From Undibacterium umbellatum (GTDB lineage: Bacteria > Pseudomonadota > Gammaproteobacteria > Burkholderiales > Burkholderiaceae_D), in NCBI RefSeq assembly GCF_014284125.1, contig NZ_JACOFX010000010.1:1-64000 (forward strand): DNA of 64,000 nucleotides, read 5' to 3'. Positions 9,896-19,206 of this stretch are shown here, piece by piece (position 1 is the stretch's first letter; each line of letters opens with the position of its first letter). Below the pieces are notes generated by a model. The model ran no database searches, was not told where the DNA came from, and saw only the letters and a program-made list of their open reading frames with translations. The position numbers and the translations under genes are program-made.

Positions 9896-9919
9896 AGGAT
9901 GAGCAGAGTAAAATGTCAA
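9891..9919 (-). promoter_or_regulatory. Sigma-70 promoter of the SPFH operon
   Basis: On the minus strand a perfect TTGACA -35 box (9914-9919) is separated by 17 bases from TAAAGT (9891-9896), a 4/6 match to the -10 consensus. The start codon is about 43 bases downstream. The -10 box is embedded in the palindromic operator. Confidence 0.7.
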
Positions 9920-9971
9920 GAAAGATTGAAAATCAATGCTGATGGACGGAAACGACCCAAGAATGTCAAAC

Positions 9972-9994
9972 AGCTTGCCCACGCTGGGCAAGCT
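9972..9994 (-). terminator. Hairpin after the MFS gene
   Basis: A perfect 9-bp stem (AGCTTGCCC / GGGCAAGCT) with a 5-base loop lies 30 bases past the stop of the MFS gene. The T-tract after it on the minus strand is short (GTTTGAC), so termination may be weak. Confidence 0.5.
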
Positions 9995-10023
9995 TTGCAA
10001 GGCAAGATGAGGCCAGTATAAGG

Positions 10024-11334
10024 TCAGTAAAAGGGATACAAATTCTTCACGCGGTTACCAGCAAACTGCTTGCTGGCAGCTAACACTGAAAGACAAGTCT
10101 GCGGTTTGCAAACTGCAGGCACAGGTTCAGTCTCACTCGCCTCACTTACATGCTCCTCTGCAGGCTTGCTGCGCGTGCCTGCAAAATACAAGAGTACCCC
10201 CAACAAGGCTGCCGAGATCAAAACCCAGAACATGACATCGCTATGAAAATGCACCAACAGGTAACCGCAGATAACGGGGTTCAGTGCGGCACCAAACATG
10301 GCCAGGCTTTGCGCCCCATAGTAACTGCCGCGCTTGTCAGCCGGTGCAATCATGTCGATGAACATGTATTCGCAGGGGATCACGATGACCTCCCCCACAG
10401 TGAAGACCAGCGTAGCCACTACCCAGCTCACGGCGCTGCTGGCATGCATGAAGCCCAGCAGACCTGCGGCATATAACATGGCACCCAGACTCACCCAGCG
10501 AAACAGGTATTTTTGTTGCATGAGTTTGCCAACAGGATATTGCAAGACCACCACGGTCACCGCATTGGTGATGAGGATGAATGGCAGCAATTGCGCTGTG
10601 GCTTGCGTGCCCTGGCTGACGATCAGGTATTGCGATAAATAGCCAGAGACAAAACGGCCAAACACGAAAGAAGTCAACACGCTGCCCAAGGTAAACAAGA
10701 TCAGCCGGCTGTCACTTCTGAGCACGCGCATGGTTGCCATGAAACCGGCGGGACTGGATTTAATTTCTGATGTCGCCGCCTTGACTATCGCTGCGGGCCT
10801 GCCCAGCACCTGCGATGCCAATAGCGAGAAACCCGCAGCCAGCCATAATGGGCCAGAAACCTTAATGGCAAACAACCATGCGCCCAACACCGGCCCAAGG
10901 GCAAATGCCACATTGATCAATGTATAGTTGAGAGAGAAGGCTTTTGGCCTCTGCTCAGGCGGCAACAGATCAGCCAGAGTGGCCTTCAACGAAATGCCGC
11001 GCAAGGTCAACGCAGATTCTATACACATCAGGGCCAGCAAAGCTGTCCATGCATTCGGTGCTATCGTCAGTGACACCGTGCAGACAGCAACCACGACGCC
11101 CGCCAGTTTCATCAGCAGATTTTTGCTGAGCCGGTCTGCCAGGTAACCGGCATACAAACTGAACAGGGTAGAAAAGAAAATACTGCCGCCGAGAACCCAG
11201 CCTATGGTTTGCTGGTTGATACCCAGATGTTCATGCAGATACAGTGCCATGAAAGGCAGGGCAACTGCGCGCCCCATGACAAAAACAAAAGAACTGAATA
11301 AAAGTCGTATCACGGGTGCGGGAAAGCGGGACAT
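10024..11334 (-). CDS. MFS transporter, multidrug-type
   Basis: A 436-residue major facilitator protein with about 12 membrane segments. The N-terminus MSRFPAPVIRLLFSSFVFVMGRAVALPF and the loop motif GYLADRLSKN resemble MdtH/YdeE-type exporters; the substrate cannot be read. The ATG at 11334 is preferred because AAGGA lies five bases upstream; an in-frame ATG directly before it is an alternative, and the frame stays open for 48 more codons without family similarity. It is divergent from an SgrR-like regulator, which suggests that regulator controls it. Confidence 0.88.
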   Translation of the reverse strand: MSRFPAPVIRLLFSSFVFVMGRAVALPFMALYLHEHLGINQQTIGWVLGGSIFFSTLFSLYAGYLADRLSKNLLMKLAGVVVAVCTVSLTIAPNAWTALLALMCIESALTLRGISLKATLADLLPPEQRPKAFSLNYTLINVAFALGPVLGAWLFAIKVSGPLWLAAGFSLLASQVLGRPAAIVKAATSEIKSSPAGFMATMRVLRSDSRLILFTLGSVLTSFVFGRFVSGYLSQYLIVSQGTQATAQLLPFILITNAVTVVVLQYPVGKLMQQKYLFRWVSLGAMLYAAGLLGFMHASSAVSWVVATLVFTVGEVIVIPCEYMFIDMIAPADKRGSYYGAQSLAMFGAALNPVICGYLLVHFHSDVMFWVLISAALLGVLLYFAGTRSKPAEEHVSEASETEPVPAVCKPQTCLSVLAASKQFAGNRVKNLYPFY

Positions 11335-11476
11335 CATCTTCCTTTTTTTGGTCCATTCAATGCAGGCAGGTACTGATGTCTGACAGTATGGTAAAAAAAG
11401 CAGAAAGGAAAAATGGATATAATTTAAAAAAATTTTTCCCCTTTTATCGATTTGATAGGCGAGTAGACTCTCCACC

Positions 11477-13162
11477 ATGAAACTGCTTGATCACTACCGC
11501 AAACTATATACTTTCCTTCAGCATCAAGAGCAGCAGCCAGGCCTGCCTGCACTGGCGCTCGCCATGCATTGCAGCGAACGAAATATGCGCAACCTGTTGG
11601 CGAAAATGCAGCAACATGGCTGGTTGAACTGGCAGGCAGGACGCGGACGCGGCAATCATTCGCAGCTGGAGTTTTTGCAAACCCCAGATAGCCTGGCGCT
11701 TGATCACCTGTCGCAATTTTTAGCGCGCGGCGATCTGGAACAGGCCTTTGCCAGCCTGGATGATCACCAGCGCCAGCAACTGGCAAGCCGCCTGCCTGAT
11801 TATCTGGGCATGCCGGACAGTGCCTGCCGCAGCTTGCGTATGCCCCTGTTTCGCACCGTAGAAAGCCTGGATCCCTTGAAGGTCTATGGCCGCCTAGAAG
11901 CACATCTTGTGCGGCAGATTTTTTCTCGCCTGACAACTTTTGACCATCAGCAAAATGCCTTGCGCCCGGCAATTGCCCATCACTGGGAAAGCGAAAAGAA
12001 TGGCAGTGTCTGGCATTTCTGGCTGCGTCCCGGATTAAGTTTTCATGATGGCACTGAGCTTGGTGTAGAAGATGTCAAAGCCAGCTTCTTGCGCCTGCGC
12101 GATGAATCTGCCATTTACCAGCGACTGTACCGCCACTTGCAATATGTAGAGACCGGGCCTAGCCAGCGCGTGAGTTTTTATCTGGAGCATTCTGATCAAT
12201 TATGGCCCAATTGCCTTGCTACGGCCAACTCTTCCATCGTACCGCGCCAGCGTGCGGCAGACTTTGAGCGCTTCCCGGTTGGCAGCGGTGCATTTCGCGT
12301 GATACGCAACAATACGTATCAACTGACCTTGCAGGCCTTCAAGGATTATTACCGAGAACGCCCTTTACTTGATGAGATAGATTTGTGGATGTTGCCGCCA
12401 CCATCCGGCCCTTCAGGCTTTGATTTGCAGTTTGGTTATGCCAACCAGGATTGCTCGAAAAAACAAACTATTGCGGGTGCAGAATCTGGCTGCACTTACA
12501 TCATCTGTAATTCTTCGCGCATTTTTTTTAAAACTGCAGAACAAAGACTGGCATTGGCCGACTGGCTGGCACCGGAGACCCTTTTTGATCCGCAAGAGCG
12601 CAGCAGGAAACCGGCCTCTGGCTTGCTGGCGATCTGGAAACACCGCGTCGCAAAAAAACCGAAATGCTGCAGCTTTAAGGCTGGCAGCAAATTACGCATG
12701 GTCAGTGGCCAGACAACGGAAATGTTGAGCCTGGCGCAAGCGGTCAAGCAAAGACTGGAAGCAGGTGGCATCACCGTCCAATGGACCAGCCTGCCCTATG
12801 ACCAACTGCTGGCACGCGAATGGATGAAAGATGCCGACCTCGTCGTCACCCGTGAAGTCATGCATGATGACCAGGATTTTGGTTGTTATGAATGGTTCGT
12901 GGCCGACAGCGTATTCCGCCGCTGGATGCCTGCAAGTGCACTGAAAGCCCTGGATACAGACTTAATGAAAATCAAGGAACTGGCAGATAGCAAGCGCCGC
13001 ATGCTGGCTTATGCGCGCATAGGAAAACGCCTGGTGCAAGAAGGCTGGCTGATTCCCATTTCGCATGAAAACCAGCAAGTCAGCATAGCCCCGCATGTGG
13101 CAGGTGTGAGGATGACGCCGTTTGGTTTTGTGTCGTTCAACGAGCTATGGTTGAAGCGATAA
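11477..13162 (+). CDS. SgrR-family transcriptional regulator
   Basis: A 561-residue protein with an N-terminal winged-helix domain (about 1-80, SERNMRNLLAKMQQHGWLNWQAGRGRGNHS split by family residues) and a C-terminal half resembling family 5 solute-binding proteins (from about 105, including GRLEAHLVRQIFSRL, WHFWLRPGLSFHDG and FPVGSGAFRV). This architecture is that of E. coli SgrR (551 residues), which senses sugar-phosphate stress and activates the small RNA SgrS and a neighbouring exporter. Here it faces an MFS gene with about 140 bases between them. The effector is unknown; the ligand-binding part may have drifted. Confidence 0.85.
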   Translation: MKLLDHYRKLYTFLQHQEQQPGLPALALAMHCSERNMRNLLAKMQQHGWLNWQAGRGRGNHSQLEFLQTPDSLALDHLSQFLARGDLEQAFASLDDHQRQQLASRLPDYLGMPDSACRSLRMPLFRTVESLDPLKVYGRLEAHLVRQIFSRLTTFDHQQNALRPAIAHHWESEKNGSVWHFWLRPGLSFHDGTELGVEDVKASFLRLRDESAIYQRLYRHLQYVETGPSQRVSFYLEHSDQLWPNCLATANSSIVPRQRAADFERFPVGSGAFRVIRNNTYQLTLQAFKDYYRERPLLDEIDLWMLPPPSGPSGFDLQFGYANQDCSKKQTIAGAESGCTYIICNSSRIFFKTAEQRLALADWLAPETLFDPQERSRKPASGLLAIWKHRVAKKPKCCSFKAGSKLRMVSGQTTEMLSLAQAVKQRLEAGGITVQWTSLPYDQLLAREWMKDADLVVTREVMHDDQDFGCYEWFVADSVFRRWMPASALKALDTDLMKIKELADSKRRMLAYARIGKRLVQEGWLIPISHENQQVSIAPHVAGVRMTPFGFVSFNELWLKR

Positions 13163-13243
13163 ATAAAAACCAAATTTTGGTGATAGCAGGAAATTTACTT
13201 TCTACGGTAAGATGCTGGTCCACTCCCTCTTTGTTTGCCCTGC

Positions 13244-14638
13244 ATGAAAACCCGTATCCGCACTGAAGCCGCCATTCTCTGGACCATTGCCTGGCCTGTC
13301 TTAATTGGTCAGCTTGCCACAGTAGGCATGAGTGTGGCCGACGTCGCCATGACCGGCCACCTGAGTGCCGACGACCTTGCCTCTGTATCACTGGGCGCGA
13401 ATGTCTGGGTGATCATCCTGGTCAGCGTGATGGGCATCATGATGGCAGTCAATACCATGATAGCCCATGAAGTTGGTGCAGAAAATCATCAACGTGTGCC
13501 GCATATGGTGCGCCAGTCCTTGTGGCTGGGCCTGGGCGTGGGTTTGATAGGCTGCCTGCTATTGAATATCTCCACCCTGATCTTCAATTACCTGCAACTT
13601 GACCCCGCCATCAATGCCAAGGCTTCAGAGTTCGTGCATGTCATCAGCCTGGGCATGCCCGCCTTTGCCATGTATCGCGCCCTGTATGGTTACACCACCA
13701 GCCTGAACCAGACCAAGCCCGTCATGATGATCGCACTGGGTGGCTTGCTGTTCAATATCGTGATGAACTGGTTATTCATTTATGGCCACCTGGGCTTTCC
13801 CAAACTGGGATCAACCGGCTGCGCGCTGGCAACAGGCTCCGGATTGTGGCTGATGCTGGGTGCAATGATATTCTGGATACGTCGTGCTGAGGCCTATCGC
13901 GAAACTTTCCCCTTCCATCAATATGAAGGACCGAACTGGGCCGAAATCCGCTCCACCCTGCGTCTTGGCTTACCGATAGGCGTCACTTATTTTGCTGAAG
14001 TCTCAGCCTTTGGTGCAGTTGGATTGCTGATTGCACGCTTTGGCGTAATACCGGTAGCAGCAAACCAGATCGCCTTGAATTTTTCCTCACTGGTGTTCAT
14101 GGTGCCCCTGAGCCTGGGCATCGCCCTGACCACACGCGTAGGGCAAACCCTGGGCGAAGGCGATGCAGAGCGAGCGCGCTTTATTTCCTGGACGGGCTAT
14201 GCGCTGTCCACCAGCTTTGCGGTGATATCAGCGCTGGGCATCATGATCTTTCGTGACCTGGTGGCAGCGGCCTATACCTCCGACCCGGCTGTGCAGGCCA
14301 TGGCGTCTGAGTTGCTGTTGTATGCGGCGATCTTCCAGTTATCTGATGCGGCCCAGGTAACCGCATCCTGTGCCATACGCGGCTACAAAGTCACACGTAC
14401 GCCAATGCTGATACACCTGATGGCCTTTTATGGCTTTGCCTTGCCGATAGGTTGCTTATTGGGCCTGGCTCCCTCATGGATGCCGTGGCATCCAGAGCAA
14501 GCCATGGAAGCGCGTGGTTTCTGGATAGGGCTGGTGCTGGGACTCACTGTCGCCGGGATCATGTTGACAGGCTTGCTGCATAAACTCAGCAAGGGCAGGA
14601 TCAAGCAAGCTGGAGGCTTGAGCAATGCCACTGCCTGA
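13244..14638 (+). CDS. MATE-family efflux transporter
   Basis: A 464-residue multidrug and toxin extrusion protein of the inner membrane with 12 predicted helices in two similar halves (TIAWPVLIGQLATVGMSVAD near the N-terminus; LRLGLPIGVTYFAE opening the second half). NorM-like members exchange cationic drugs for Na+ or H+. The ATG at 13244 is preferred; a TTG three codons upstream is also in frame. It follows the SgrR-like gene by about 80 bases on the same strand and may be cotranscribed or have its own promoter. Confidence 0.92.
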   Translation: MKTRIRTEAAILWTIAWPVLIGQLATVGMSVADVAMTGHLSADDLASVSLGANVWVIILVSVMGIMMAVNTMIAHEVGAENHQRVPHMVRQSLWLGLGVGLIGCLLLNISTLIFNYLQLDPAINAKASEFVHVISLGMPAFAMYRALYGYTTSLNQTKPVMMIALGGLLFNIVMNWLFIYGHLGFPKLGSTGCALATGSGLWLMLGAMIFWIRRAEAYRETFPFHQYEGPNWAEIRSTLRLGLPIGVTYFAEVSAFGAVGLLIARFGVIPVAANQIALNFSSLVFMVPLSLGIALTTRVGQTLGEGDAERARFISWTGYALSTSFAVISALGIMIFRDLVAAAYTSDPAVQAMASELLLYAAIFQLSDAAQVTASCAIRGYKVTRTPMLIHLMAFYGFALPIGCLLGLAPSWMPWHPEQAMEARGFWIGLVLGLTVAGIMLTGLLHKLSKGRIKQAGGLSNATA

Positions 14639-14826
14639 ACCAGACAAACCGGGAAAGTGCCATAAACGCAAGATGACAATATCAAATTAACCAGTTAATG
14701 GGCATTATTTTGTCATTGTCTGCTGTATTTATCGGCAAGATTTACTGCAATTCAGACCAGAAACGGTCTGGAGGGCAGGCTTTCCGGTAAAATAGCGGGT
14801 TAATCAAATCCAACTGGCAAAACATC

Positions 14827-15918
14827 ATGAGTCTCAAATGCGGCATCGTCGGCCTGCCTAACGTCGGCAAATCCACTCTGTTCAATGCGCTGACCAAAGC
14901 GGGCATCCCGGCAGAAAATTATCCTTTCTGCACGATAGAGCCGAATGTGGGCGTGGTTGAAGTGCCTGATCCACGACTGAAGCAATTGTCTGACATCGTC
15001 AAGCCTGAGCGTATCCAGAACGCCATCGTTGAATTTGTTGATATCGCCGGTCTGGTTGCCGGTGCCTCCAAAGGTGAGGGTCTGGGCAACCAGTTCCTCG
15101 CTCACATTCGCGAAACTGACGCCATCGTCAACGTCGTGCGTTGCTTTGAAGATGACAATGTGATCCACGTGGCTGGCAAAGTCAGCCCGCTGGATGATAT
15201 CGAAGTCATCCAGACAGAACTGGCACTGGCCGACATGGGCACAGTAGAAAAAGCCATCCATCGCGAAAACAAGAAAGCCCGTTCTGGCGACAAAGACGCA
15301 GCCAAGCTGGTCGCCGTGCTGGAACGCATCATGCCTGCGTTGAATGATGCCAAACCTGTGCGTGCACTGGGCCTGGACGCTGAAGAAATGCTGCTGATCA
15401 AGCCGCTGTGCCTGATCACTGCCAAGCCAGCCATGTATGTTGCCAACGTCTCAGACAGCGGCTTCACCAACAACCCCTTGCTGGACCAACTGACCTCGTA
15501 TGCAGCATCCCAGAATGCACCTATCGTCGCGATCTGCGCCTCGATAGAATCTGAAATCGCTGACCTCGACGATGCTGACAAAGCCGAGTTCCTGGCCGAC
15601 ATGGGCATGCAGGAGCCTGGCCTGGACCGCCTGATACGCGCCGGTTTCAAACTACTGGGCCTGCAAACCTACTTCACCGCAGGCGTCAAAGAAGTACGCG
15701 CCTGGACTATCCATGTAGGTGATACAGCACCGCAAGCAGCAGGCGTGATCCACACCGACTTCGAACGCGGCTTCATCCGCGCCCAGACCATCGCATTTGA
15801 TGACTACATCAATTTCAAAGGTGAATCCGGTGCCAAGGAAGCAGGCAAGATGCGCGCCGAAGGCAAGGAATATGTGGTTAAGGATGGCGATGTGTTGAAT
15901 TTCTTGTTTAACGTCTAA
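14827..15918 (+). CDS. ychF: Redox-regulated ATPase/GTPase YchF
   Basis: YchF (OLA1 family) is an Obg-related P-loop NTPase that associates with ribosomes and often prefers ATP. The 363-residue length is exact for the family. Motifs include GLPNVGKST (9-17), [12 protein letters not shown] (switch I), [17 protein letters not shown] (G3), and a C-terminal TGS domain (about 280-363) ending [11 protein letters not shown]. It is monocistronic, with a 190-base upstream region and a terminator immediately after. Confidence 0.97.
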   Translation: MSLKCGIVGLPNVGKSTLFNALTKAGIPAENYPFCTIEPNVGVVEVPDPRLKQLSDIVKPERIQNAIVEFVDIAGLVAGASKGEGLGNQFLAHIRETDAIVNVVRCFEDDNVIHVAGKVSPLDDIEVIQTELALADMGTVEKAIHRENKKARSGDKDAAKLVAVLERIMPALNDAKPVRALGLDAEEMLLIKPLCLITAKPAMYVANVSDSGFTNNPLLDQLTSYAASQNAPIVAICASIESEIADLDDADKAEFLADMGMQEPGLDRLIRAGFKLLGLQTYFTAGVKEVRAWTIHVGDTAPQAAGVIHTDFERGFIRAQTIAFDDYINFKGESGAKEAGKMRAEGKEYVVKDGDVLNFLFNV

Positions 15919-15936
15919 GTACTGGTCAGTTTCAAC

Positions 15937-15964
15937 AAAGAGCCGCAAATTGAGCGGCTCTTTT
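15937..15964 (+). terminator. Rho-independent terminator of ychF
   Basis: A perfect 10-bp stem (AAAGAGCCGC / GCGGCTCTTT) with a 7-base loop ends in TTTT, starting 19 bases after the ychF stop. Confidence 0.88.
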
Positions 15965-16090
15965 GCTTTGCGGTTCCTATCTTCCCTGCCTGAGTCTGCC
16001 AGTTAATTTCACCTTTGGCATATGTGGTGAAAATACCGACATTACTCAGTGGCGGATTCCATGCTAACTGCCCAGGGCATTTGCCTGCGA

Positions 16091-16096
16091 TATAAT
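16091..16096 (+). promoter_or_regulatory. Possible -10 box upstream of a GGDEF gene
   Basis: A perfect TATAAT lies about 100 bases before the start of the membrane diguanylate cyclase gene. No good -35 hexamer is found at the usual distance, so this is a weak call. Confidence 0.3.
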
Positions 16097-16194
16097 GCCT
16101 TGCAGCCCAACATTCCATCCAGCAACACTCACCCACCTTGCGGAGAGCATTTGGCTTATCAGTATTTCCCCCCTGTCATTCGAGCGAGTCAGTC

Positions 16195-17361
16195 ATGAAT
16201 CTTGATGTCCGCACCATCATGCTGATATGGAGCGGTATAAATCTGCTGGGTGCTGGCATGATGGCGCTCATCAGTTTTCATGCGGACAATGTCAGGGGTG
16301 CGCGTCAGTGGGCGCTGGGGCATTGCTGTATGGGCATAGGTATTTTTACCAGCACCCAGATGTCCCCCGAATGGCCTCTGTGGATTATTGCCAGTGTGCC
16401 TTTCATCGCGGGTTGTGGCTTTGGTCTTCTCTTTAACGGGATTGAAGCTTTTAAGGGGAAACGCTGCCATTACTGGGTCCCGGTGTGGGTAGGCGGGCAA
16501 ATGATGCTGCAAAGTCTGTGGCTGGGCATGGTGCATGACAATATCCGCATGGTGGTCGCCACCAATTCCCTGCTGGTCAGCGCCATATTTGCTGCCTGCG
16601 CACTGAGCCTGATCGTCAAAGCCACGCAACCACTGAAAACTGCCTACAACCTGGCTGCAGCATCCTTCTCATTTATTGCCTTGATGAGTTTGCTCAGGGC
16701 TTTGAATATCTTGCTGAAACCGGCTGAAGAGATTTCTCTGTTTGCGCAAGGCAATGTCAATCCGGTGCTCCTGGTGCTCGGTGGTTTGTCACAATTATCC
16801 ATCTCACTGGCGCTGGTGCTGCTGATCACTTTTCGCCTGGTTAGTGATTTGCGTGAACAAGCCACGCATGACAGCCTGACTGGCGCGCTGAACCGGCGCA
16901 GCTTTGAAGATGAATCGCGGCGTTTACTGGCACGCGCGACCCGCACAGGCGATGCCATGTCCATCATCATGATTGATGTGGATTTCTTTAAACGTGTCAA
17001 TGACATGTACGGTCACCAGGCTGGTGATGAAGTGCTGCGCCGCCTTGCTGCTTTGTTACAAACTATCATCCGCAGTGAGGATTACCTGGCCCGCTACGGT
17101 GGTGAAGAATTTTGTATTTTACTCACCGGCACCAATGAGCAGGGCGCAGCCCTGCTGGCTGAGCGCGTGCGCCTGCTATATGCAGATCTGCGCGTAGACT
17201 GGAAAGGCGACAGCTTGCAATGCACGCTCAGTGCAGGCGTGGCAGATTCATCGAGCGTGGGGACAGAGCTGGCTGCGCTGATTGACGCTGCCGACCAGGC
17301 ACTCTACCGCGCCAAAAATGCAGGGCGCAATTGCATCGCCCTGCATTCTGACTCGGTTTGA
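16195..17361 (+). CDS. Membrane-bound diguanylate cyclase
   Basis: A 388-residue protein with six or seven hydrophobic segments (about 1-215) followed by a GGDEF domain (about 225-385). The active-site motif is RYGGEEF (Arg300 to Phe306), and an RSED inhibitory I-site lies just upstream, so it should make cyclic di-GMP from GTP and be feedback-inhibited. The signal sensed by the membrane part is unknown. The ATG at 16195 is chosen because the protein then starts at the first membrane helix; the frame is open 19 codons further upstream. Confidence 0.9.
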   Translation: MNLDVRTIMLIWSGINLLGAGMMALISFHADNVRGARQWALGHCCMGIGIFTSTQMSPEWPLWIIASVPFIAGCGFGLLFNGIEAFKGKRCHYWVPVWVGGQMMLQSLWLGMVHDNIRMVVATNSLLVSAIFAACALSLIVKATQPLKTAYNLAAASFSFIALMSLLRALNILLKPAEEISLFAQGNVNPVLLVLGGLSQLSISLALVLLITFRLVSDLREQATHDSLTGALNRRSFEDESRRLLARATRTGDAMSIIMIDVDFFKRVNDMYGHQAGDEVLRRLAALLQTIIRSEDYLARYGGEEFCILLTGTNEQGAALLAERVRLLYADLRVDWKGDSLQCTLSAGVADSSSVGTELAALIDAADQALYRAKNAGRNCIALHSDSV

Positions 17362-17370
17362 GCTATTGAC

Positions 17371-18015
17371 TCAGACAACCTTGCGCTGGCGTCCTGCCAG
17401 ATGCGATTCCAGCACATTGCTGACTGGCAGTGCCACACCATCTCTTACCGCAGCCAACCAGTTGTCGGTAGAAGCGACAGCCGCGAAATTGGAATGAAAT
17501 ACTACGCTGTAGGCACGATGGATTTCTTCTGCACTGACATAGCCTGCCGCGTTGGCATATGGCAGCGAACCTGTGGCATCGCTCAGGGTTTCGACTTGAT
17601 AGCCATTATGCGCAGCTTCGTAGATGGTGCTGGCATTGCAGTTATGCGTCATATAACCAACGATGCTGAGGGTATTGATTTCATTTTTTTGCAACCAGGC
17701 AGCTGCATCAGTGCCTGTGAATACGCTGGCCATGTTTTTTTCTATACTGTGATCAGCATGGCGGCTGGCGACCACATCATGTAATTCCCAGGATTTGGAA
17801 CCGCGCGCAAAAATCGGCGAGCTTTCTGATGCCGAATGCTGCACCACCAGAACAGGGATGCCAGCAGCTTTTGCGGCATCCATGGCGCGCCCGATATTGT
17901 GCAGGGATACTTTTGGGTCAGGATATTCAATCAGCATATTGCCGATGAAGTATTCATTTTGTACATCGATAACGATGAGGGCGCGTTTGACAGTGTTGGT
18001 GGTCGTGTTGCTCAT
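17371..18015 (-). CDS. Isochorismatase-family cysteine hydrolase
   Basis: A 214-residue alpha/beta hydrolase of the isochorismatase/nicotinamidase superfamily. The catalytic triad is readable: Asp17 (IVIDVQNEY), Lys93 (IEKNMASVF) and Cys126 (GYMTHNCNAS). Such enzymes hydrolyse amides or vinyl ethers; the substrate is not determined. The ATG at 18015 is preceded by AAGGAAA; an earlier in-frame start lacks one. It is divergent from a GlxA-type regulator, an arrangement in which the regulator usually controls the hydrolase. Confidence 0.88.
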   Translation of the reverse strand: MSNTTTNTVKRALIVIDVQNEYFIGNMLIEYPDPKVSLHNIGRAMDAAKAAGIPVLVVQHSASESSPIFARGSKSWELHDVVASRHADHSIEKNMASVFTGTDAAAWLQKNEINTLSIVGYMTHNCNASTIYEAAHNGYQVETLSDATGSLPYANAAGYVSAEEIHRAYSVVFHSNFAAVASTDNWLAAVRDGVALPVSNVLESHLAGRQRKVV

Positions 18016-18148
18016 GGCAGTTTCCTTTTGTGTGGATGATCGAATCAACAGTTTGAATTAGCTTTTGCTCTGTTCATGGACTGTATGATGGGCCATCTGG
18101 TACAGGAATATAAGTGACCCGATTGCCAATATTCGATACAATCAGGCC

Positions 18149-19138
18149 ATGCAGATATCCATACCTGAAAAGATAGTCAATATTGCGGTGCTGGCCTTTG
18201 ACGGCATCAGCCCCTTTCATTTGTCCGTGCCTTGCATGGTGTTTGGTGAGCATCATGGCGGGCTGGCGATGCCGGAATTTGATCTCAAGGTTTGTCTGGA
18301 TCAAACCGGAAAAATTCACAAAGAGGTGCGCACCAATGCTGGCTTTGGCATACTGGTACGGCATGGTCTGACTACGCTTGCCAGGGCCGACATGGTGGTC
18401 GTGCCTTCCTGGCATGATGACTTGCGCCCTGCCCCACCTGCCTTGCTGAAAGCCCTGCGTCAGGCCCACCAGCGGGGAGCCAGGTTAATAGGATTGTGCC
18501 TGGGCGCTTTTGTGCTGGCTGAGGCTGGCTTGCTGGATGGCCGCAGTGCCACGACGCACTGGGCTTTGGCGAAAGCATTCTCTGAACGTTATCCGCAAAT
18601 CAGCCTGGACCCGAATGTCTTGTATGTCGATCATGGTGATGTGATTACTTCGGCGGGTACGGCTGCTGGCATCGATTGTTGCTTGCATGTCTTGCGCACC
18701 GGCTATGGCGCTGATGTCGCGGCCCATGTGGCCAGGCGCCTAGTAGTGGCACCACACAGACAGGGTGGGCAGGCGCAGTATATTGAGCAACCTCTGGCTG
18801 TGCTGGCCACTGATGAGCGCCTGGTCAAAGTGCTTGAATGGATGCTGGCGCACCTGGCGGAGCCTCAGCAACTGGATCACCTGGCGCAAAGAGCCCTGAT
18901 GAGCAGGCGCAGTTTTACCCGCCACTTCCAGCAACAAACTGGCACAACGGTAGGTAAATGGCTCTTGAACCAGCGACTGGCACTGGCGCAACGGCAACTG
19001 GAAACCAGCAAGCGTGGCATTGATGATATTGCTGCGGATACTGGTTTTGGTACGGGTTTATTACTGCGGCGTTACTTCGCCCGGGAATTTGGCATATCAC
19101 CATCAGCTTATCGACGTGAATTCCAGGGCAATGCCTGA
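18149..19138 (+). CDS. GlxA-family AraC-type regulator with DJ-1/PfpI domain
   Basis: A 329-residue regulator with an N-terminal DJ-1/PfpI-like domain (about 10-190, nucleophile-elbow segment GLCLGAFVLAEAG) and a C-terminal AraC DNA-binding domain (about 225-325: LMSRRSFTRHFQQQTG for the first helix-turn-helix and GISPSAYRREF at the end). Members usually activate genes for amide or quaternary amine use. The adjacent divergent cysteine hydrolase is the likely target. The 133-base gap between them must hold both promoters. Confidence 0.88.
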   Translation: MQISIPEKIVNIAVLAFDGISPFHLSVPCMVFGEHHGGLAMPEFDLKVCLDQTGKIHKEVRTNAGFGILVRHGLTTLARADMVVVPSWHDDLRPAPPALLKALRQAHQRGARLIGLCLGAFVLAEAGLLDGRSATTHWALAKAFSERYPQISLDPNVLYVDHGDVITSAGTAAGIDCCLHVLRTGYGADVAAHVARRLVVAPHRQGGQAQYIEQPLAVLATDERLVKVLEWMLAHLAEPQQLDHLAQRALMSRRSFTRHFQQQTGTTVGKWLLNQRLALAQRQLETSKRGIDDIAADTGFGTGLLLRRYFAREFGISPSAYRREFQGNA

Positions 19139-19206
19139 AAGCTCAGCGTGAATGCATGATAGCCATTAAAATAGCTGATACTGAATTTGCTCACTTATTT
19201 TGCACC

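Noticed and set aside
13169-13181. Near-palindrome ACCAAA-T-TTTGGT between the SgrR-like and MATE genes
   Set aside because: It is short, AT-rich, has no loop for a hairpin, and shows no clear relation to promoter boxes.
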